Assembly (NCBI GenBank): GCA_017654935.2
Contig: CM065684.1
Coordinates: 55,294,781 to 55,358,780 of the forward strand
DNA length: 64,000 nt
DNA from: Phymorhynchus buccinoides
Taxonomy: Eukaryota; Mollusca; Gastropoda; Neogastropoda; Raphitomidae
Reading direction: 5' to 3'
Shown: piece by piece, positions 1 to 64,000 of the stretch
How positions within the stretch are numbered: the stretch's first letter is position 1
Layout: each line of letters starts with the position of its first letter
Program-made: the position numbers and the translations under genes
Notes under the pieces: model-generated
Seen by the model: only the letters and a program-made list of their open reading frames with translations
What the model was told of the DNA's origin: nothing
Database searches by the model: none

Positions 1-1
1 A

Positions 2-850
2 GATGGTTCAGTTTTAGAAGATAATAACTCGGGAGCAGCTTTCATTATTCCTAGCTTAAAAGTAGAAAAGTTGTTCTATCTTGGTAAACATTTGTCTATA
101 TATAGCGCTGAATTATTTGCTATTCTTATGTCCTTGGATTTCCTTTTAAGTTTTCCTATAAATAACAGACACATCTTAATATGTGTTGATTCTAAAGCAG
201 CAATGTATGCTATTATGTCTCCCAATTCATGTGTCCGACTTGACATGATAATTGAAATTAAACATATAATACACATTATTTCCTTGAAAGGCGGCATTAC
301 CATTACTTTTTGTTGGGTGCCTTCTCATTGCGGAATATCAGGAAATGAACGGGTAGACCAAGCTGCAAAAAATGCAGCTCAAAATAGTGACGACGCAGTA
401 TCAATTAATGTTCCTTTAGATCTGACAGAATGTTTCTCAGTATAAACAAAACTTCTCATGAAAATGTCAAAACTGAATTGATGAACTCAGACGTTCAATA
501 TTATAATAACTGTATTAAATCTAATGTTAGAGATAATGAGAAAATATCACACAAACGTGTTACTTTCTCGTCCAGGGAGATTGAAAGTCTAATCCATAGA
601 CTACGTTTGAATTCATTTAAAACAAAATACTGTATTAATGTTAAATGCATGTGTGGTGAATCCTTGAGTGTCAGTCATTTACTGATTCATTGTCTATTAG
701 CAAGAGAACTTCAAGAATTCGTGTATTGATGGTTTTATTGATGGATCAACGCCATTGTCTCTACCCAGTATTCTAAAGAATTATTCTGTTCTTGATTCAG
801 TTTGTAAATGTTTATTAAGTAGTTCACTTAGTATTTATCTTTAGCATTGT
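2..850 (+). mobile_element. Non-LTR retrotransposon 3' end: RNase H and zinc knuckle, frameshifted
   Basis: Frame from base 2 opens with DGSVLEDNNSGAAF and runs through SAELFAILMSLDFL, an internal catalytic-type Asp (VDSKAA) and WVPSHCGISGNERVDQAAK: an RNase H domain of I/Jockey-type LINEs. Near 430 the frame shifts; 430-729 ends with the C-x-C-G...H-L-L-I-H-C knuckle usual at the end of such ORF2 proteins. The element enters from the left edge. It is 5'-truncated here and inactive. Confidence 0.85.
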
Positions 851-1199
851 TCATTTAGCGGTTATATTCTTTAAATGTTTTTTTTTGGGGGTTTTTTTTT
901 TGGGGGGGAGTATGATTAGGTCTGCGTCACTATCCTATCGCTTACTCTGCATGGAACAATTTTCTAATGAAACTGTAAATGCATCCCATCACTAAATAGG
1001 TTCAAAAATCTTATTGACCAAAAATTTAATACTATTATGCACTCCACAAATTTGGAGAAATAAAAAAACAAAACAAAAAACAAATACACAATAGCCGTAG
1101 TAATTCACGGGCAAACAAAAAGAAAAAAGAAAATAAATATTTATATTTGAGAAAAATATCTAGAGGGCAAAAGGCTTCATAAGCCTACAGAGCCTAAAC

Positions 1200-1320
1200 T
1201 GATATGATATGAATGCTTACACACAATTACAGACACACCCACTCACACTCACCACACCAACATCAAACTACAATATATTGTCTGAATCACTTTTAGTGGA
1301 AGGACGCTAAACTGAAGAAC

Positions 1321-1361
<41 letters not shown>

Positions 1362-1386
1362 GCACGCACGCACGCACACGCACGCG

Positions 1387-1425
<39 letters not shown>

Positions 1426-1500
1426 GTCATGTGTTAATAATTGCCAATAAACGGCAGGTGGACATTACTGGAAGAAGAAGAAGAAGAAGAAGAAGGTCTC
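1200..1500. repeat. (CA)n/(CACG)n microsatellite and (AAG)n
   Basis: CA/CG-rich simple repeat at about 1321-1423, then (AAG)n at 1471-1495. Short ORFs here carry no meaning. 850-1200 and 1500-2130 are AT-rich intergenic DNA in which I recognise nothing. Confidence 0.9.
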
Positions 1501-2139
1501 TCAAGCCTCAAGCTTGATTGTAATTTTTATATGACTGTATTCAGTTGGCACAGCTATAATGGTTTTAGTTGACTATCATTCATAGGCCTACTGGTATTTT
1601 AATTTACTAAGTTTTGGGTCCGGCTTTGTCCAGGAGGTTTTTATAAATTTGTTAGTATCAGGTGCAAGTTTTGTTTGAGCAGGAATTGCGTTCCAATAGT
1701 GTTACTCTGTTACTAAAAAAAAGTCTCTCTTGATGTTAGTTCTAGGCCTACTGTACTTTCATCAGTGATTTCTAGAAATATTTGAGATCTGGAACAAGCA
1801 GTTTTGTTAGTATTGTCAGGATTGTTAAGAATTTTTATAAACATTGATTAGGTCACCACGAAGTCTTCTGTATTTCAAGGATCGTAAATCAAGTTTGCAT
1901 AGCCTGTCACTAGAGTCAAGGTTTTTAGACCGCCCAGGTCAGTGGTTTAATCCCAAGCAATCAAAAGATTGCTATATCAGTTATAGCCAAAATAAAAGTT
2001 AGGCTAGATTAGTTTCCTGATCAAAAGATCAGCAAAAGGTCTCGCAGCCTAAATATAAGCTACTATGCTATATTATACTATTAATTTAGTAGCTCTACTC
2101 TGTTCACTCAGCTCGGTGATTGCCGTTTTAGATACGCAC

Positions 2140-2173
2140 ACGTGTGCACGCACACACGCGCGCACACGACACG

Positions 2174-2218
<45 letters not shown>

Positions 2219-2432
2219 ACGCACACACACACACACACGCACGCACACACACGCACGCACACACACGCACGCACACACGCACGCACACGCACACACACGC
2301 GCACACGCACACACCACGCACGCACACGCACGCACGCACGCACGCACACACGCGCGCACACGCACACGCACGCACACACACACACACACACACGCGCGCG
2401 CACGCGCGCACACAGAGAGAGAGAGAGAAGGT
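2140..2432. repeat. CA/CG microsatellite ending in (GA)n
   Basis: About 275 bp of alternating CA and CG dinucleotides, then (GA)n. Alternating purine-pyrimidine sequence of this kind can adopt Z-form DNA (known property). The His/Thr/Arg and Cys/Val ORFs on both strands are artefacts. Confidence 0.9.
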
Positions 2433-2792
2433 GGGTGGGGGATAATCGATCCCAACTTTATTGGACAGACAGAAAATAATAATTACTTCCCTTGAATACG
2501 CTTTCTGAGCGGAAGTCATGAAAAGAGGCACTGTCGTCACAGACGCACTCAGTAGGCCTAGTTAGTAGCAGAGAGTTTTTATCATATGTGGGTAGTAGGG
2601 CTTGGACGGCATGTCTGCTTCTGATAGGCTAGATCCTATCAGCACTTTGTTGATTGATTGGTATTGTACTTCAGTGTGTTCATTTATCTAAACTTTGAGA
2701 ACTTTACCCAGTGTTAAGTCTGCTTCCAAAATTGGCTAAAAAGACAGCTAGTAATTTAACTTACTAGTAGTAAGCTGACCCCACCCATCCCA

Positions 2793-3258
2793 AAGGCCTA
2801 CAAAGTCTTTGTTCGCCCAGTGCTGGAGTACTCCAGCACAGTGTGGGACCCCTACACCAAGAAAGACACCCACACCCTGGAAAAAGTTCAAAGAAGGGGT
2901 GCCCGCTGGGTGGCACACAGGTACCGCCAAACCTCCAGCGTGGGCGATATCCTCACAACACTAGAGTGGCCACCCTTGGAAGAAAAGAGAAAGAACATAA
3001 GGCTGGAGATGTTCTACAAATACGACCAGGGCCTTGCTGAAATCAACTCAGCCTACCTGCCAGTTTGAACAGGCACATGATGTGGAGCCTGGAAATCCAA
3101 CACCAAGGCGTATGATGTACCATCCTGTCGTACACTATACAGGAAAATGTCCTTCCCCCGTACAATTCCAGACTGGAATGTACTTCCCCAGGACATGGTG
3201 ACAGTGGAAGCTGAGTCCTTGGACCTCTTCAGGTCCAGACTCAACTCCCAAATCTGAT
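2793..3258 (+). mobile_element. Non-LTR reverse transcriptase C-terminal fragment
   Basis: Reads FVRPVLEYSSTVWDPYTKKD, LEKVQRRGARWVAHRY, a TGA at 3066, then SFPRTIPDWNVLP and LFRSRLNSQI: the conserved C-terminal block of LINE reverse transcriptases. 5'-truncated and broken by at least one stop. 3300-3660 has short AT-rich repeats (e.g. TTGACCTTGA) with no coding signal. Confidence 0.85.
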
Positions 3259-3663
3259 TCGACCACCGCCACTCTTTCCCCCTTCCCCCCCTCCCCTCTG
3301 GTCTCCATGAAAGTTCTCCCATTTTTTCTTTCGTCTGGTCTGACGGCTGTGGGAGTTATGGTCCCCAAATTTGGCATGATGATGTATTACCTTAAGGTGA
3401 TATGGTATGCTGGGTAATTTTTACCCTCTTGACCTTAACCTTTGACCTTGAACATCGTCAATTATTTGTTTTGTCCATGTTTTTTACATCCTGGCAGATA
3501 CAATCTCCAAATTTGGCAAGTAAGTAGGCAGACTAGCTTAAGCTGATATGGAATGCTTAGTATTGATGATCTTCATAACCATGATGACCTTGATCTTTGA
3601 CCTTTTTTTGGTCTATCGTGCGTTTAGATTTAGCATTTAGATCTATCTTCTAAAACATAATTT

Positions 3664-3770
3664 AATTGAGGAGGCGCTGCACTTGCAGTGTCGCGCTCTC
3701 CGGAGGAGAGCAGCCCAAATTTCACAGAGATAAGTCTCTGTGACTAGAATATACCAAATACCAAATAAAT
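3664..3770 (-). mobile_element. SINE-D 3'-tail fragment
   Basis: Contains GCGCTCTCC...GGAGAGC and ACAGAGATAAGTCTCTGTGA, matching the tail region of the tRNA-derived SINE seen in full at 30667. Ends about 60 bp before the exon 1 acceptor. Orientation is uncertain because the tail is partly palindromic. Confidence 0.6.
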
Positions 3771-3868
3771 TTTAAAAAATACAAAGCGAGTGAGCCTTGA
3801 AGTTGAAGCTTTGCCTCTTGTTTTTAAATAGGAGCAGAACCTAAGACATCAACCGATGAGTCCTAGTG

Positions 3869-61940
<58,072 letters not shown>

Positions 61941-62400
61941 GCTCAACAGTTCTGTGATTTAAGGTCACAGAGTCATTATTATAACTTGAGCGTTAAGGCA
62001 CTAGATCACCACATTTTTTCTGCTTCAGTGACCTTTTTACCTTTGACTAATGACCTTCATTTTCAAACTTGGCCTAGATATCCTAACTACCTACACGTAT
62101 GCAAATGTTGTTTCCCCCTTTCAGTGTTATCACTCATACATACATAGTTAGCTAGCCAGGAACATTTTCTACTCCAGTGATCTGGACATTTGACCAATGA
62201 CCTTTATTTGTTTACTTGGCCTAGATATCCTAACTACCTATGTGCATGCAAAATCTGAGCCTCCTGGGTCACTCCATTCCAGATTTATCATGTTAATATG
62301 CACACTAACATAGATAGTCAGTCAGCCAGCCAGGAACAAACAGACAAACATCACTGAAAACATTACCAGCTTCGCTTCACGGCTGGTTATAATGTCACTT
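61941..62400. mobile_element. 3'UTR/flank with family I repeat, inverted
   Basis: 62030-62392 mirrors 36770-36990: ends CATTACCAGCTTCGCTTCAC and carries TGGCCTAGATATCCTAACTA twice, so an internal ~170-bp segment is duplicated here. Whether it is transcribed as 3'UTR cannot be told. Confidence 0.68.
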
Positions 62401-62416
62401 GAACTAAGGTGAAAAG

Positions 62417-62644
62417 TTAACCCCTTGACTACCAGAGAAAATTAAATAAAAAAATAATTGTACAAATCATGCCATGAAAAAGACAACTGATAGAGCCAAT
62501 CTGGCAAAATGGTCTGGGGATATAACTCTCTTGACTGTGTTAGAGCAAAAACCAGCATATCAGTTATTCCTCTTCATCTGATGACATCATCAGTCATGTC
62601 ATCAAGTCAGTACGTGATACATTATATGTCAGTTAAGGGGTTAA
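62417..62644. mobile_element. TTAA-flanked MITE
   Basis: TTAACCCCTTGACTACC and GTCAGTTAAGGGGTTAA ends, 228 bp. Contains AATAAA at 62445-62450, a candidate poly(A) signal for the gene upstream. Confidence 0.7.
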
Positions 62645-62990
62645 TCAGGGTCATAGAAATTCAGAGATGAAAGGTTAAAGATTCACAGTAAGGTCACGAA
62701 AACTTAGTGAGGTTATCCCGTGTGTGGGATCTGAAAGCCAGTGTATTCCATTAGGAAAATGGCAATTATTCTCTGCACTGCCAGGTGTTGTGTGTTGTTT
62801 CTTGCTGGTGAGGGGTTGTGTGTGTGTGTGTGTTCGTTTTGCAGTCTATGAAGCTACAGAAAGGCTGTTGTTATTTGTAGAAAGACAAAAAATTGGTTAT
62901 AGTATACTATTAAAGTACTATCAGTGTCACCCTTCTTTGTTCCTCTTGTGATCATACTATTAGGCAAATCTACCCCTCAGAAGGCAGAAG

Positions 62991-63357
62991 TTAACTCATT
63001 CAAGTTGTTCCGGCCATATATGTCCTGAATTAATAGAAAGCTGTCAATTTGATGCATTTGCTTCAAGGGAAGTAAATCTGTGTGCACACTATACCTTGAC
63101 CACTTCTAAACTCGCTTCACTCCCTTAGACCACAATTTTGTCTCGGGGAAACCAATCGGTGTAGAGAGTTTTTCTATATAAAGTCTGTATATAAAAAAGT
63201 CAGATCTACCACTTCCCTATGTCTAAACCTGAAGTAAAAACCCGTAATCTTCTTTCATTTCTCCATTTGTTTATGTCTGTTTTGTTTGTGTGTATGGCTG
63301 GAGTGATTTGAGAGTTTTTTTGAATAATTCAAAATCGTTGCGATGCGAATGAGTTAA
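62991..63357. mobile_element. TTAA-flanked MITE, family G
   Basis: TTAACTCATTCAAG / GCGAATGAGTTAA, 367 bp, highly similar to 22589-62962's family copy at 22589-22962. No ORF. Confidence 0.83.
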
Positions 63358-64000
63358 GGCTGCTTGTTGAGGGTTTTACATGTCATTCAAAACCAGATTT
63401 TCTCCTATGTTTTATATTGGGTGCTAAACCTCTTTGAAGTGTTCTTTAACAAGATGCAGGGATTAGATACAAGCGTATCATTTTCTTTACTTTAAAAAAA
63501 AATTATGTACTATTATTAGCAATGTTTTTTCCTATTTGTTGTCTCATATTTTGCCTTTGTTTTATCCGTCCCTTGAATTATCTTGAACATTAATTTTCAT
63601 TAGGCATTTTTTTTAAATTAATGTTTGCCTTGTATTATCTGTGGATATATAAAAATTGTTATATCTATCCATACTCCCTTTTAAACGCAGCTGAAAATGT
63701 TTTAGCATGTTTTGCTTCTTCTTTTTTAAATGAACTGAGCTGTTTTGACATTATATGATAATTTTTGTGTTTCTTGTTATTCTTCTATGATGTTTAAATT
63801 TGATCTTTATTGTATTATTGAAAACCGTATGCATCTGTTTTTAATTGAAAAGCATATGTATCTCACTTAATTTTGTGACTGTGATATTTTCAATTTGATC
63901 TCAAGTAATCTGATGATAGTATGCAGTATTTTGTCTTTTAATTTTCAAAAGTTTCAATTCCGTATCATTTTAGGTAGTGCATAATGTGCGTTAATCATGA
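63358..64000. other. AT-rich flank, nothing recognised
   Basis: Intergenic-looking AT-rich DNA with no convincing ORF, repeat or element end. Confidence 0.5.

Overview
This is eukaryotic, animal-type DNA. A single large intron-rich gene on the + strand fills most of the window, and its introns are packed with microsatellites, tandem arrays, MITEs, SINEs and broken retrotransposons. I see no prokaryotic operon, CRISPR array, rRNA gene or functional tRNA gene. The repeat content (DIRS-type tyrosine-recombinase element, TTAA-flanked MITEs, a tRNA-derived SINE, GAA-tailed SINEs, long GT/GA arrays) and the protein it encodes suggest a lophotrochozoan, most likely a mollusc. That assignment is an inference.

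The gene. I reconstructed 27 coding exons from ATG 3869 to TAA 61940. All junctions are GT-AG, every intron phase matches, and the exons sum to exactly 3900 nt (1299 residues plus stop). The protein has an N-terminal DUF4062 domain (about residues 15-150), a NACHT/STAND P-loop NTPase (Walker A GPAGSGKS near 287-294, Walker B VLVLDGLD near 394-401), a helical middle region, a TPR block (about 820-1240) and a short acidic tail. It belongs to the group often annotated as 'TPR repeat-containing protein DDB_G0287407-like'. Vertebrate TTC41 has a comparable architecture.

Layout. 1-3800: two broken non-LTR retrotransposon ends and CA repeats. 3832-13586: exons 1-7 (DUF4062 and the start of NACHT). 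13612-18115: SINE-derived, MITE-derived and other tandem arrays. 18220-30542: exons 8-15. 31485-33998: a 48-bp satellite. 34161-40867: exons 16-19, with a 1.9-kb array of a 45-bp unit abutting exon 19. 42897-50537: exons 20-23 (TPRs), with exon-end arrays. 51475-54612: exon 24 between two blocks of one 78-bp satellite. 54700-57615: a three-deep nest, SINE containing a MITE containing a DIRS element. 57675-61940: exons 25-27. 61941-64000: 3' flank with TTAA-flanked MITEs.

Main observation. Many tandem arrays in this gene are not random intron satellites. They are copies of an exon end together with its own splice site. The 3' ends of exons 2, 20 and 22 (with donor), the 5' ends of exons 7, 12, 19 and 22 (with acceptor) and the whole of exon 9 have been duplicated or amplified in place. 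The exon-19 array (about 43 copies of 15 codons) stays in frame with the gene, so each copy offers a possible acceptor that would lengthen the protein by multiples of about 15 residues.
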